Positions 22,701-33,275 of a stretch of 64,000 nt of DNA are shown here, one piece after another. The notes under the pieces were generated by a model. The model was not told the DNA's origin and did not search any database. It saw nothing but the letters and a program-made list of their open reading frames with translations. This DNA is from Argopecten irradians. Taxonomy: Eukaryota > Mollusca > Bivalvia > Pectinida > Pectinidae. Each line of letters begins with the position of its first letter. The first letter of the stretch is position 1. A program made the translations under genes and the position numbers. The stretch is from assembly GCF_041381155.1 (NCBI RefSeq), contig NC_091143.1:39137996-39201995 (forward strand). The letters are read 5' to 3'.

Positions 22701-24190
22701 CCTTTTCGCATGTAGAACAGAACACTTGTTTGTCGTGTTAATTTGTTAATTGACAATGCGCGTTCGTTCCAATGATATAAGCTGCCGAATGTTAACGGGC
22801 GTTTTTCCTAAATTAACCCTGTTTTTGTTTGATAAATTCAAACATTTTTTGTTCATCTTTTTTTTTCTCTAGATTTTGGTTTCAGATCTAATCTGCAATA
22901 TTTATTTACTACTTCTTTTCAAGTGTCCATTTTATGAAACCAGCACTGGAAAACTACATTTTGAACACATGGCGTTTCGTGCTTGCCAAACGACGAAGTG
23001 GTTGTTTCGTCGATGAAGATTCCCTATTTGCTTTATTTCTCTAGGGTGAATCTACCATATTCGTGAATTAAATATTTTATATCACACACATTCTTCAGCA
23101 ATGCCAAGATGCCGGTGGCTTTTGCCTGCCTGATGGTTGCTGTCACTACTGTTGAACTCCAAAATTAAACATTATATTCCTTTTACACATTTTTGTCGAC
23201 GATAACTGGACACTGTTTTTTCATTAATGTTGTTGTTGTTGTAGAATTCACTGGTAAAAGAGTCATTAGATCAGGTGTCGAATTAACGAGCGTTGCGTCC
23301 CTTAGCTCACATTTCCAGAGAACAAAAGTTTCAGTTACCAACCAAAAAACCCGAAAGCACCGATTGTAATAATTTTTAGGTCAAAAAAGTGATTTTGTAT
23401 ATTTAGAATTTATCATATCTGGTTGCAACGATCCAGTCTTTTTTACCGTAAATGCTACTGAGCTGTTTCTGAAACAAGCATGTTAATTGATGTGGAATAT
23501 ATATGTGGAAGTGACCTGCCAATAGCACTAACACAACTGACCTAACAATTCCATAACCATACACCAACCTACTCGTGTGTTTCAGTTTGTTTGTCAATAT
23601 ACGTGCTTGTTTCACAAAATGAACTACCTCTGCTGGTTTCAATTTGATAACACTTGATCATTTTCGGTATGATAAAACATGTGTCGATCATTGCAACCAG
23701 AAAAATATACGAAATCGCACTTTTTGTCCCCAAATTTGTCTGGGAGAAGTTAATACATTGCTCGGGATTTCAGTTGAAATTATGGCAACCAATTTAATCT
23801 GTATTGGTTTAATGTGTATTGATTTCATTAAACATTAAATATTTAGGCAAGCATTAGAAATGTTCACCATTTTTTCCAATCACTATTAAATATCTCTAAA
23901 TTTGACTTCCCTCATAACATAAAATGAATCTTGCCAGCATCTACTTCTATAAATGAGGAATGTAGCGTTTAACAAAAAGTATAATTTCGTTTTCAATCCT
24001 GTTATATATTCATTTGTGGATGAACAATAAAAAAAAACATTGTTTCTTTATTGATAGAGAAATTTAATGTAACTGTATGAAATGAAATTTGTAATAAACC
24101 ATCTACTCTAATACAAACAAATGTACTTACCAGACAAGTGAAATAAATCAGAACACAGCTCGAGTACTGTCCTAGTTTCAGCAGTTGCAT
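17961..24190 (-). CDS. Notch-ligand-like (MNNL/truncated DSL) transmembrane mucin, complete spliced CDS
   Basis: Five exons (24190-24131, 21328-21162, 20552-20441, 20205-20045, 19755-17961) join in perfect phase to 764 residues. Residues 1-20 are a signal peptide (hydrophobic SSCVLIYFTCL). Residues 21-166 resemble the N-terminal MNNL region of Delta/Jagged ligands: Cys 49, 50, 59, 63, the FEVSLKG strand, and FTFRRWP|GQVNITVDV spanning an exon junction. Residues 168-189 match the start of a DSL domain (YGCDPSYYGQNCAIDC), but the rest of DSL and all EGF repeats are missing. Instead there is a Ser/Thr-rich linker, about twenty 15-residue repeats of the type STNSNNEAGTQTTEQ (about residues 413-700), a transmembrane helix (738-758) and a short basic tail YYRKQK. 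Family knowledge suggests a surface, heavily O-glycosylated protein; whether it binds Notch is unknown, since DSL is incomplete. Confidence 0.85.
18130..19025 (-). repeat. Coding minisatellite, 45-bp units (15-residue mucin repeat)
   Basis: About twenty units encoding variants of STNSNNEAGTQTTEQ, all in frame. Some units are shortened: a KTTEQST double occurs twice near the 3' end. The high copy similarity means the allele length is probably variable. Long open frames on the opposite strand here are shadows of this repeat. Confidence 0.95.
20045..20205 (-). CDS. Mucin gene exon 4, MNNL-like region
   Basis: Acceptor ATATTTCAG|GGACAG, donor TCAGA|GTAAGT in phase 2. Encodes GQVNITVDVYDIDDNNGSS through HDPSE, the second half of the MNNL-like domain. 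The 5' edge of this exon is repeated in degenerate form upstream (see 20206-20400). Confidence 0.85.
20206..20400. repeat. Degenerate tandem copies of the mucin exon 4 acceptor edge
   Basis: On the minus strand about four ~57-bp units repeat the acceptor and exon start (TTTCAG|GGACAGGTCAATAT, then AACAGTTGACGTGTACGATA). The two copies nearest the exon keep a usable AG (TATTTTAG|GGACAG, TATTTTAG|GAACAG); the distal ones are decayed. Confidence 0.85.
20441..20552 (-). CDS. Mucin gene exon 3, MNNL-like region
   Basis: Acceptor TTGTTACAG|T completes a Ser codon; donor TGGCCG|GTAAGT in phase 0. Encodes 37 residues ending FTFRRWP, the aromatic/WP motif that precedes the conserved MNNL strand. Confidence 0.85.
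20600..20745. mobile_element. Decayed TTAAGTTAAGGAA foldback element
   Basis: Contains TTAAGTTAAGGA twice in inverted context and ends GAGACTGGGACCTGG, like the element at 27453-27627 (GGGTCCAGTTTCATGAAC ... TTCATGAAACTGGGCCCA). Confidence 0.55.
21162..21328 (-). CDS. Mucin gene exon 2, MNNL-like region
   Basis: Acceptor AATCTTTCAG|GTA, donor GACAG|GTGAGT, ends in phase 2. Contains GQCCDG, GCLDSC and DLIFEVSLKG, resembling the cysteine-flanked strands of Notch-ligand N-terminal domains. Confidence 0.85.
21329..22244. other. Part of mucin intron 1, mostly unrecognised
   Basis: Contains a pure A tract of about 25 bases near 22068-22090. No repeat family was recognised in 21720-21970. Confidence 0.4.
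22245..22632. mobile_element. TIR element, CAATCTGATTAAAATCAG family, copy 1
   Basis: Arms of about 90 bp begin AATCTGATTAAAATACAGAT and end TTTTAATCAGATTG; inner arm motif ATCTGACAACATCCCATTAG with its inverse. Flanks TCCATTTTT and TACATTTTT are 9 bp with one mismatch, suggesting a 9-bp target duplication. In mucin intron 1. Confidence 0.85.
23383..23728. mobile_element. Inverted-repeat element
   Basis: Arm TATCTGGTTGCAACGATC near 23413-23434 is inverted as GATCATTGCAACCAG at 23687-23701, and AAAAAAGTGATTTTGTATAT as ATATACGAAATCGCACTTTT. In mucin intron 1. Confidence 0.7.
24131..24190 (-). CDS. Mucin gene exon 1, signal peptide
   Basis: ATG at 24190-24188 and 20 codons (MQLLKLGQYSSCVLIYFTCL), then donor CTG|GTAAGT in phase 0. 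The hydrophobic core and the phase match to exon 2 support this start. A 32-bp minisatellite begins just upstream of the ATG. Confidence 0.8.
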
Positions 24191-24194
24191 TTTA

Positions 24195-24740
24195 CGTTCC
24201 GTAAAAGAATAAATCCGTTAACAATAGATGTCTACTATGAATAAATCCGTAAAAATAGATGTGTTCTATTTATAAATCCGTAAACAATAGATGTCTACTA
24301 TGTATAAATCCGTAAACAATAGATGTCTTCTACGTATGAATCTGTAATCAATAGATGTCTAGTATGTACTATGTATAAATCCGTAAAACAATAGATGTCT
24401 AGTATGTATAAATCCAAAAACAATAAATGTCCAACATATATAAATCCGTAAACAATAGATGTCTACTATTTATAAATCCGTAAACAATAGATGTCTTCTA
24501 CGTATGAATCCGTAATCAATAGATGTCTAGTATGTACTATGTATAAATCCGTAAAACAATAGATGTCTGCTATGTATAAATCCGTAAACAATAGATGTCT
24601 TCTACGTATGAATCCGTAATCAATAGATGTCTAGTATGTACTATGTATAAATCCGTAAAACAATAGATGTCTAGTATGTATAGATCCAAAAACAATAGAT
24701 GTCCAACATATATAAATCCGTAAACAATAGATGTCCAGTA
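24195..24740. repeat. ~32-bp minisatellite next to the mucin start codon
   Basis: About 16 units of AATAGATGTCTACTATGTAT plus AAATCCGTAAAC, with a higher-order pattern (TAGTATGTACTATGTATAAA recurs). It begins a few bases upstream of the ATG, so the 5' UTR and proximal promoter consist of this repeat. Confidence 0.95.
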
Positions 24741-25083
24741 TAAGGTTGTTGTGACCAGGTCTACAGGGTTTAAGACCGATGAGGGATATTTTAGGGTAGG
24801 GGGGATCTTTATTACGAGGATAAACAAACTGACTGATAGCGAAACCTACCCGATAACTAGAGCGCTCTTGGCTCCTGGGAACAGCGGCATGTGCCCAAGC
24901 TAGCCTCGTATTCCTTTCCTGAAGTGTTCTAATTATAAAAGTGTGCTGTTTTCCCAAATTGTCCGGCTAATTATCCCATTGGTTGATATACGTAGTGTGT
25001 GAACGTATAAAAGGTAGTCAGACTTTTGTATTGGTTGGTGAGTAAGGCACTGGTTATTTTAGTTACAACAGTGAAATGCGTCT

Positions 25084-26270
25084 AGTTTTCAAGATTCAAG
25101 AGTCAAGAGTCAAGAAGTTTTATTTAGAGTCGCATACATGAGGAACATAATAACATTAGCACTGTAGTGCTATTCTTGCGACAAACATATGTAAAAATAT
25201 CACAGTACAAACAGGTAATATATATATAGACAGACAACAATTCAACCATAACAAGCATGCAATAGATACATGATATTTAGTTGGAAACAGCTATCACAGT
25301 TTAGCAGAAATAAGAAAATTTAATTTAAAGGTAATAACTTAATAATTACACTTGTATGTCACACGAATGTTACACAAAATAGGTTAAGACACTGAAGTGT
25401 AATGTACATAAATGCTAATATAGCAAAGCGTAAAAATTTACAGGATATACACTAACATAGTGTGAATCAAAAATAGATATTGAAGTCATAGGTAGAAAAC
25501 AATAAGCTAAAATAAGGTTTATAAAAGTAATGATCTTTGAAAAGGTTTGAAATATCACAGGTTGTATGGTATAATTTCAAGCAGGTAGATTCCAAAGGGG
25601 AACAACTCATCCTATATGGTGTGTACAGATGGTACAGGAGCAGATCTGTGTATGCAATTGTAGTTTTCAGCTAGCCGACATTCATTTGGCAGACTGTTCC
25701 ACACCTGAGAAGCAGCGAAACGAAAAGATTGTCCTGTCTAAGATTATAAAAAACTTCTTTCTTCTCAACAAGATTTTGTAAAATATGAGGAGAAATATCA
25801 TTTAAAATTTTAAAAACCTCAGAGGCCATATCTTTCATACGCTTTACATGTAAAAAACCAAGTTTGTGCCTCCTTACAATATCGAAGACTGGGGAAACAT
25901 AGTCATTGTCAATAAAACGAAGTGCTCTCTCCTGGACTTTTTCCATTTCTATTAGTATTTGTCATTGTACAAAAGTGCCAGGCAAGTGGACAATAGTTAA
26001 AATTTGAAAGTATAAAAGACTTAAAAATGGTAATTTTCCTCTTCTTTGTAAGATTATTTCCAAGTCTTTTTAGAATAGCAAGTTGTTTGGCAGCATTTCT
26101 ACAGAGTCGAGATATGTGTCCATCAATTTAAGAACAAAGTCAATATCTACACCTAAAAGTTTTACAGTATCTTCACACATAACCTCTAGGCCATCGATGT
26201 TAAAAAAATTTAATCGAATTTTTTGTCTTCTTTCCAAAACATATAGCCATATTCTTGTTCAGTAATGTAT
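25084..26270 (-). pseudogene. Non-LTR retrotransposon, 3' part of the reverse transcriptase ORF
   Basis: On the minus strand, frames with at least two frameshifts encode typical Jockey/CR1-group RT C-terminal motifs: VKLLGVDIDFVLKL, AAKQLAILKRLG, FKSFILSNFNYCPLAWHFCT, VQERALRFIDNDY and LHVKRMKDMASEVFKILN. The 3' end is a short CTTGACT repeat at 25084-25112, in place of poly(A), as in CR1/L2-like elements. Defective. Confidence 0.85.
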
Positions 26271-26331
26271 GTGTGGAGAATATCAGTAAACAGGACTTGT
26301 TCCGTGTGGAAATAATCACGAGACTTTAAAG

Positions 26332-26480
26332 ATGCTACACCGCTGACAAAGAGTTATTTCCCATCTAAAAAAGAAGACGAGGTATTTTTCTTCGGTTGTA
26401 AAATTTACTTTCATTACACCATTACCACCATTTTAAAAAGGGAAAAATACCACGAAATCAATATGAATATTGATACAATA
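26332..26480. mobile_element. Truncated AAAGATGCTCCACC-family element
   Basis: Starts TTTAAAGATGCTACACCGCT and retains part of the inner sequence (ACACCATTACCACCATT); the other end is lost. Confidence 0.6.
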
Positions 26481-27147
26481 AAAATAAGCTTTGTTAGTAT
26501 TTCACTGTTGTTTATAAGTGAAAATATTTATTTGCAGAGGTTTTTACCTTTCACAACTTCACAGAGGTTCAGCCGTGAAACTGTCCTGTTTTCTTTAATG
26601 CCTTGCATATGAATGTTGTTCAGTTGATTCGGCATCAATCCGAAGTGGTAAACATATCAAATTTAAATCTAAATTTGACAATAGATGAAAAGAATAGTTT
26701 CATTAAGAATGAAAACATCCAGAACCAATATCAATCAAATTAAGAAAAATTATTGATCTCTTTTTTACAATTTAACATGACGTTTTGACACAACATAATT
26801 CAACATAGTCGTTATTTTCAATGAAAAATGCTTACTTTTCATGATTTTCTTTCCATTGTCTTTCGTGTTGGCTCCTCAAATGAGCGACAGACTTTTGATC
26901 TGAAGTAAATAAGAAAATATTCTTTTATTTGAACATTGAAATCCAAAATAATGTAAATCGCCGTCAACCACATCGATAGTAAGGATTTATTGAATTGAAC
27001 AATTTACCGGTAATAGGTTTTAATATCTAATCACAGGAATTATCTGAATAAATAATAACTGTATATGTAGTGAACATAATGAAGCTGCATTAAGATTTGA
27101 GTTATAGTGATCATGCGGTATCCACAAATGTGTAATTTCTATTATCA

Positions 27148-27726
27148 CAATGTGATTGAAATACATATCCTTATTATCACTACGTTTGATAAGAGGAGGA
27201 TCTGACAACATCCCATTAGGGGTCACATCCAGATGACCTTTGGAAATAGCCAATAAAATTGCTGTCTTTATAATCCTGAAAGTGAATTTCAGGGGACAAA
27301 ACAGTTTCAAAAAGTTGTCAGAATCATTCCGTGTTGATAGTCATCTCGTCCAAAGAGCACAACAAAGCTAAATGTATATGTATACTGGGGCGAAATGTCG
27401 TTTACAGTTGATGTAGCAGCGTGTATAGAAAATACATTTGATCTGAAGTACAGGGTCCAGTTTCATGAACATTTCTTAACGTTACAAAATTCCTTAACTT
27501 AAAATTATCCATTACAGAAGTTAACGAAAACCCCTTAAGTTAAGGAACATTCCTTAAAATATGTAATGCTTACCTATGGAGCCAAGGAATTCCTTAAAGG
27601 TAAGGAATATTCATGAAACTGGGCCCAGGTAGTATAAAGGTCATATGAACATGACCCCTTATGGGATGTTGTCAGATCCACTATTGAACGGAGTGGTTAT
27701 AAGGATCTGTTTTTTAATCAGATTTG
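27148..27726. mobile_element. TIR element, CAATCTGATTAAAATCAG family, copy 2 (with nested element)
   Basis: Ends CAATGTGATTGAAATACATA and TTTTTTAATCAGATTTG; the arms share ATCTGACAACATCCCATTAG and TAAGGATCTG with copy 1. A second element is nested at 27453-27627. No clear target duplication was seen. Confidence 0.8.
27453..27627. mobile_element. Nested TTAAGTTAAGGAA foldback element
   Basis: GGGTCCAGTTTCATGAACAT at one end and TATTCATGAAACTGGGCCCA at the other, with inverted CCTTAACTTAA / TTAAGTTAAGG inside. Inserted into the preceding element. Confidence 0.85.
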
Positions 27727-28497
27727 TATAAAACAGACACTAGTGCTTGGATAAGGTTAGTCGTATTTTTGGTGGAAATTATATCACTTTCTGAAGTAGA
27801 AAGTATCAATACAAATTATCTTTCAATTCCATATCCTTAAATTTTGATTTATAAATTTCATTTTCCCAATTGGTTTCGTTGGCTGTCTGCTTTCAGTACT
27901 TCTTCAAGGGTATTTAGGTCCTCCATAAACTCAACTCTGCTGGGTTATTCCATTACTCCCATGGAGGTGCTCTACTTCCTACTGATGTAGGCTAGTATTT
28001 TCCTCATCCCGAGATTCAGTAACACAAACAAACACATGGATTTCTTCTGATATTCTAAATAAAGAAAAGTGACAGTTAATTACAATACACTTACTGTCAA
28101 AGTGTTTCTGGAAGCAAAAAAAAACAATTTCATTATAACATGTGTTCGCAGAAGAAAAAAAAGACATATTGGACCCATTGGTATTAATACATACAAGGAA
28201 TATTTCGGTGAAATTATTACACATTTAGATATCATAAAACTTGAAATACATGAAATGTCTCATTTTCTTGTGATAAAGGGAATGGGTTTACCCTTGGATC
28301 ATGAAGTCTACGCCTGATATTTGGAATGGACTGCCTTGCGGATGATCTATCAGATTGCGGTGATCTTGGAGATGGCGACCTTGATTTCTGTGTCCCACGC
28401 TGATGAGACCCTGGTCTTGGTGATTATCTTGGTATTCTCGTCATTTGTGGGATAGACGGCTTTTCTGATTTAGCGGAAGGTGATGTCCAGCTTAACA

Positions 28498-29677
28498 ATT
28501 GAAAAATAGTCATAGCATTAACATTTTTCAACCGAAGTAGACAAATGAGGTATCAAAATGATCATAATATAACAAAAAATTCATATCGGGACCACTTAAT
28601 TCAATATATGTAGTAATTTCTCCGCAGGAAATGAAAAAATAGGATTTTAAGCTCAAAAATGATAATTTTTTAGCAATTTCTTCATATTTGGCTTGACGCA
28701 GCTATAATTGTTTCCCAACAAGAAACTATTATTCGTAATCAGTTATTTGACCTCTTATCAATTAGTAAAACAATAAAATATATATAGAGATACAAAAAAG
28801 AATTATTGTTATACCATCATTAAAGTTTACAAAACATCACCGGGTGCGTATACTGGGTATATGCTATTTTTCTAACTCCAAACCGCTGACACTTCAGTTT
28901 CCTGGTGTATTATAAGTTCCTTAAATAAGTTTGACTACTGGCGATTTATAAGTAGGAAACATGAATGTAAAGTTGACAGAATATCTAGGGAGGACAAGTC
29001 ACAGTTTCTTTTATTTCCTATGCATATTATAAGCAAAATGTTAGATGGTTACCACAATGTCACATATTTCTTTCACTGGTTCTCAATTATAACCATTATC
29101 ATTGTGCGTGCTTTCCCACCTCACTGCACTATCCTCTGACGTGACTCGGCATGTCTGGTAGCTGGTACATGCAGTCCAAATCAGTGTAATCGAGATATCA
29201 GTATCCAATTCGTCGAAAGTCAGAGCGTCGTCTTCGATGTCGATGAGCTGAGGTGACACTACAATACCAGTGGTGATCTAGCCTGTCATCTTTCATGGCC
29301 CATTCATGTTAGTGAAATTCGAGATGGCGGCCATCTTGATGACGTCATAGCCGGAGCTTATACAATGTTAACATTGTTTGGTTTTTTTTTTTGTTGGTGT
29401 TGTTTTTACTGATTGATAACAGGTCAAATAACTGATAAGAAATAATAGTTTGCTGTTGGCATACATTTTTTGCTGCGTCAAGCCAAATATGAAAAATTTG
29501 CTAAAAAATTACCATTTTTGAGCTTAAAATCCGATTTTTTCATTTCCTACGTAGAAATAAACTACATATATTGGATTATATGGTCCTGATATGTATTTGT
29601 TGTTCTATTGTGGTCATTTTGATGCCTCATTTGTCTTCTTCGGTTGAAAAATGTCAATGTTATGACTATTTTTCAAT
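28498..29677. mobile_element. Long-TIR element, ~270-bp arms
   Basis: Left arm 28498-28766 is inverted at 29407-29677; shared blocks include ATTGAAAAATAGTCATA, CAACCGAAGTAGACAAATGA, TTGGCTTGACGCAGC and AGTTATTTGACCT. The 640-bp centre has no ORF. The right arm is flanked by a ~65-bp direct repeat (GAGATGGCGGCCATCTTGAT at about 29327 and 29693). Confidence 0.85.
29318..29385. repeat. Direct repeat flanking the right arm, copy 1
   Basis: GTGAAATTCGAGATGGCGGC...ATACAATGTTA recurs at about 29681-29752. Confidence 0.75.
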
Positions 29678-29680
29678 CTT

Positions 29681-29752
29681 TAGTGAAATTCGAGATGGCG
29701 GCCATCTTGATGCCATCATATCCGGAAGTTCATCCCAGTTTATACAATGTTA
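29681..29752. repeat. Direct repeat flanking the right arm, copy 2
   Basis: Same block as 29318-29385 with a small insertion (CATCCCAGT). Confidence 0.75.
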
Positions 29753-29924
29753 CATCTCAATTTCGTTATCAGTGGGTCATAAGGCTTCAGAAAAAAACAT
29801 TGGTTCGTTGGTTCGTTAAGTTGTGTGTGTGTGTGGGGGGGGGGGGGGGGGGGGGTGCACGTAGATCCCGGCCTATATATTCTGGAGCTATTGTGTTACA
29901 ATGTATCCGTAATCGTCTGTAACA

Positions 29925-29990
29925 GGAGAGGAGCGGCAGGACCTGGATTCGAACAAGTGACCTCCGAACACTACTGTAGCCTCAAAAAAT
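29925..29990 (-). mobile_element. Possible tRNA-derived SINE fragment
   Basis: On the minus strand TTGTTCGAATCCAGG matches a Pol III B box, preceded by GGAGGTCAC. No A box or mature tRNA fold was seen, so this is a fragment rather than a tRNA gene. Confidence 0.4.
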
Positions 29991-31450
29991 GATTTTATTC
30001 AAGAATAGTCATTACATACATATTATACATGTAATACTTGCCGTCTACCCTACTGAAAGGCTATATGGTCAGCATTTGATTGATATTAATCCTAATTAAT
30101 ATGCATTTTGATATCATATTTCAGATCATGGCAATCAAAATTCCTGTACAAGACTATAGCGGGACATATTTGATATTTAAAAAAAAATTCAAACAGAAAC
30201 ATATAAACATATATATGTGTTTCTGATTCAAACACCAGACGAAAAACCGGAACAAATTACTCTTATGCAGTTAAAGGAAGAAAGCGGTTATACCCAGAAA
30301 GAGAGGCAGAGGTATAACTTTTATTTTGGATATCGGGAGCGCAACAGACGGACCCTCTAATTTGGTTAAAAATAAAACCCGACATAGTTAATTAATTATT
30401 TTACGTTTTTGTCAATAACTACATGTACTATTGGGGCCCTACCAGAAGTCATGAAGGATCAGTAGTCGTGGTTTGGGAAAATTTAATTGTTTTCATATCA
30501 TGAAATACAATATTTCCACACAAACAAAACAACACCTTCATGAAGTATTCGTCAGCAGCTCCAGACATTAAATCTGGAGGCACAGTAGAATATGCACACA
30601 ATCACGACTACTGTTCCGTCAAGACTACTGATTGGGTCCCAGTAAGGAATGGAATAATTAACGCAATTCTCTTTTTTTAGATAATTTTGTGTTTTAATCA
30701 AGTTATTCTATATCGATTGTCCTCCTTACCTGCATGCTACAGAACGGAAATTCACACAATTCGTTCTGTATTCAACTTTTTGTGGATATGTTTTTAAATG
30801 TGTGGAATGCTTCGATTTTTAACCGAGAATAAAGATAAAGTTTTAGGAGCGTATCAGTAAATAATGATTTCAATTATTTCAGAAGGTATAAGCCGTTTTC
30901 ACCCACTGGTTTCTTCTTGCAAAATGAACAAAATACTCAGGTTATGTTAGAAATACAGGATAGAGGGGAATGTATTTGGAAATTTACGTGACACACGTCA
31001 ATCATGTCATTTTACGCCGGATAGTTTGCAACATAAAGGTCAACGGAACGGATTAAAAGTACTGACGACGATTATCAACCTGAAATCTTCCGTTTGTCGT
31101 CCATAGTTACAACATCACAACCTATCCGACTGGAATAAGTCAGGAAGATTGCTGATATATATAACGAACAATACAGGCTAAAGTACTGATCCTTGGGTTA
31201 CTCCTGATGTTACTTGTGTCTAGTTTCCACCCCGTATAACTTTTAGCGGATGCATTCAATTTGTTCTTTATGACTGCTTTTGATTTGATGTATAGTGAAT
31301 TCTGAATACAATGCCACTATAATTTGCAATGCAAGTAAAAGGATTATTTTTCAGAGATTTTGTGTATAAACGTTTTCTGATTCAGTTTTAAAATGCAAAT
31401 GATGTGGATGCACGGGAGTCTATGGTAGCTACGCGCCTGCGGTACCCTGG
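29991..31450. other. Intergenic region, no gene recognised
   Basis: A 23-base G tract lies just upstream at 29836-29855. No coding signal found. Confidence 0.4.
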
Positions 31451-31451
31451 T

Positions 31452-31700
31452 GATCCAGCTAGGATTTCCTACGGGAAGAGCTCGGACTAAGATCCGGCTA
31501 GGATTTCCCACGGGAAGGGCTCGGGGGAGGTTCCGGCTAGGATTTTCCGCGGGAAGAGCTCGGGTAAGATCCGGCTAGGATTTCCCACAGGAAGGGCTCG
31601 GGTAAGATCCGGCTAGGATTTCCCACGGGAAGGGCTCAGGGAAGATCCGGCTAGAGTTTCCCACGGGAAGGACTCGGATAAGACCGGCTAGCATTCCCTA
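31452..31700. repeat. ~38-bp minisatellite, about 6.5 units
   Basis: Units of the type GATCCGGCTAGGATTTCCCA plus CGGGAAGGGCTCGGGTAA; GC-rich against an AT-rich background. Confidence 0.95.
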
Positions 31701-32119
31701 CGGTAAAAGACACTTTTCATATCGACACAAGTCACTCAAAAATTCATTACAGAATAATCCTCGCGACACTGGCTCTAGTATCATGTCCTGATATCGGTTA
31801 TTAGTTTAAAGATGAGCGGACGGATAACTGTTTAGTAGAGAGAAATGTATCAATAATTAGGTAGAAACACAGGCGAATATTATAATTGTAGTGCTTGTTT
31901 AATGAACTGGAAAGTTGGTGTCTATGCGAAGTGACAACCAAAACAGAATTGGTTCCCTGCCGTCAATTCACTATATAGCTAGATACTACAATAAATGGAT
32001 TACATTTTGTTTAGGTAGCCAATGACAGTAGAGACTTTGCTGTGCTGTGTATTTTTACATCGTCAGAATAAATAAATTATATATATATATCAAGTTAATA
32101 TACCAGTCATACATGTAAG

Positions 32120-32290
32120 GTGTTTTGATTATTTTAGTTTTTTGTTTTATCAAAAGCCAGTGTCATGTAAGGAAGTGCCAGGTTTGATGATGAAGGAAAA
32201 CCGGATTACAAGGAGAAAAATCACCGACCAGCAATCTGCTGTGTGGATCTTCAATCGTGACTGGGGAGTCACAATGCCCTTTTTTTATCT
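32120..32290 (-). mobile_element. Decayed copy of the tRNA-type SINE seen at 58075
   Basis: Shares CAGTGTCATGTAAGGA, GTGCCAGGTTTG, GAGAAAAATCACCGACCAGC with 58075-58225 in the same order. The B-box end is decayed. Confidence 0.65.
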
Positions 32291-32359
32291 GTTTTAAATG
32301 ACTACGTAAGTATATAAGGAATTATAGGAATTAGTATTAACTCCTAGATGTCGATGGCT

Positions 32360-32790
32360 GTCAACGAAATCAACCGCACAGGACTGAATATTCGAGATAA
32401 CATTCTTAATGTTTTGTTCTATAACTTGAGGGAATTTAGAGCGCAGAGAAGAGAAGTGTCATCAGCGAAAGGTTTAGAAGTTTATCTAAATTATCAGTTA
32501 TATCGTTACTATATAGAATGAATAAGAGAGGACCTAGGACAGACCCCTGGGGCACCCCTGCCTTCGCAATTTTAATATTAGATTAAGCATTCCCCAGACA
32601 TACTTGATGCGATCTATCATTTTAAATATAATTAGTTAACCATATCAATATTTCCCTCGATAAACCATAACTAGTTAATTTGGCTTCAAATCCACTGTGT
32701 CACTCTCTGTCGAACGCCTTCGAAATATCATAAAACACTAAACGGGCTGGTTGTCCTTTTTTTCCAAATTATCACATATATTTTGAAAAA
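32360..32790 (-). pseudogene. Non-LTR retrotransposon fragment, RT palm region
   Basis: Minus-strand frames encode LVFYDISKAFDR, FEAKLTSYGLSREILIWL, AGVPQGSVLGPLLFILY and NDITDNL, the core RT blocks. In-frame stops and a frameshift before the expected catalytic AD-D block show it is dead. Confidence 0.85.
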
Positions 32791-33224
32791 TCTTTATAAG
32801 TTGCAGTGTATAATTTCAGTATGGTAATATGTTATCTGCAATATTAGGACAGGTGTTTCATTGATTTATTGATGGGGCTTGATGAGGTTTGTCAGATTTT
32901 TTTCTCTTGAATATGTTTTTTTAACATAAATTCTCATCTTTAAGATGTGTTGTCACCATTTAAGAAAATGCCACCGGTTCTGAATGCTTTGAGAATATTC
33001 GACATGTCGCCGTCGCGCGAAAATAATTCTGGACCTTGACCACACGCTAAGATTGTGATCACAAGTAAAAGAAACTATAGTGTAGTGTAAAACGTACTAC
33101 TATAGTATTACTGTGGTTTCGAGATTATTTCTCGTGAAGAGAAGAAAAGAATCGCGCTATTCGTTTTTGCTTTGTTTGAAAGTGGAAAGGGGATGCAACC
33201 CTTTAAAGAGGTGTCATTTTTTGT

Positions 33225-33225
33225 C

Positions 33226-33262
<37 letters not shown>

Positions 33263-33275
33263 GAGAGAGGGAGAG
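33225..33275. repeat. (GA)n microsatellite
   Basis: AGAGAGAGAGAGAGAG with a few interruptions. Confidence 0.95.

Noticed and set aside
33225-33275. GA tract as a GAGA-factor promoter element
   Set aside because: Simple microsatellite with no gene start nearby.
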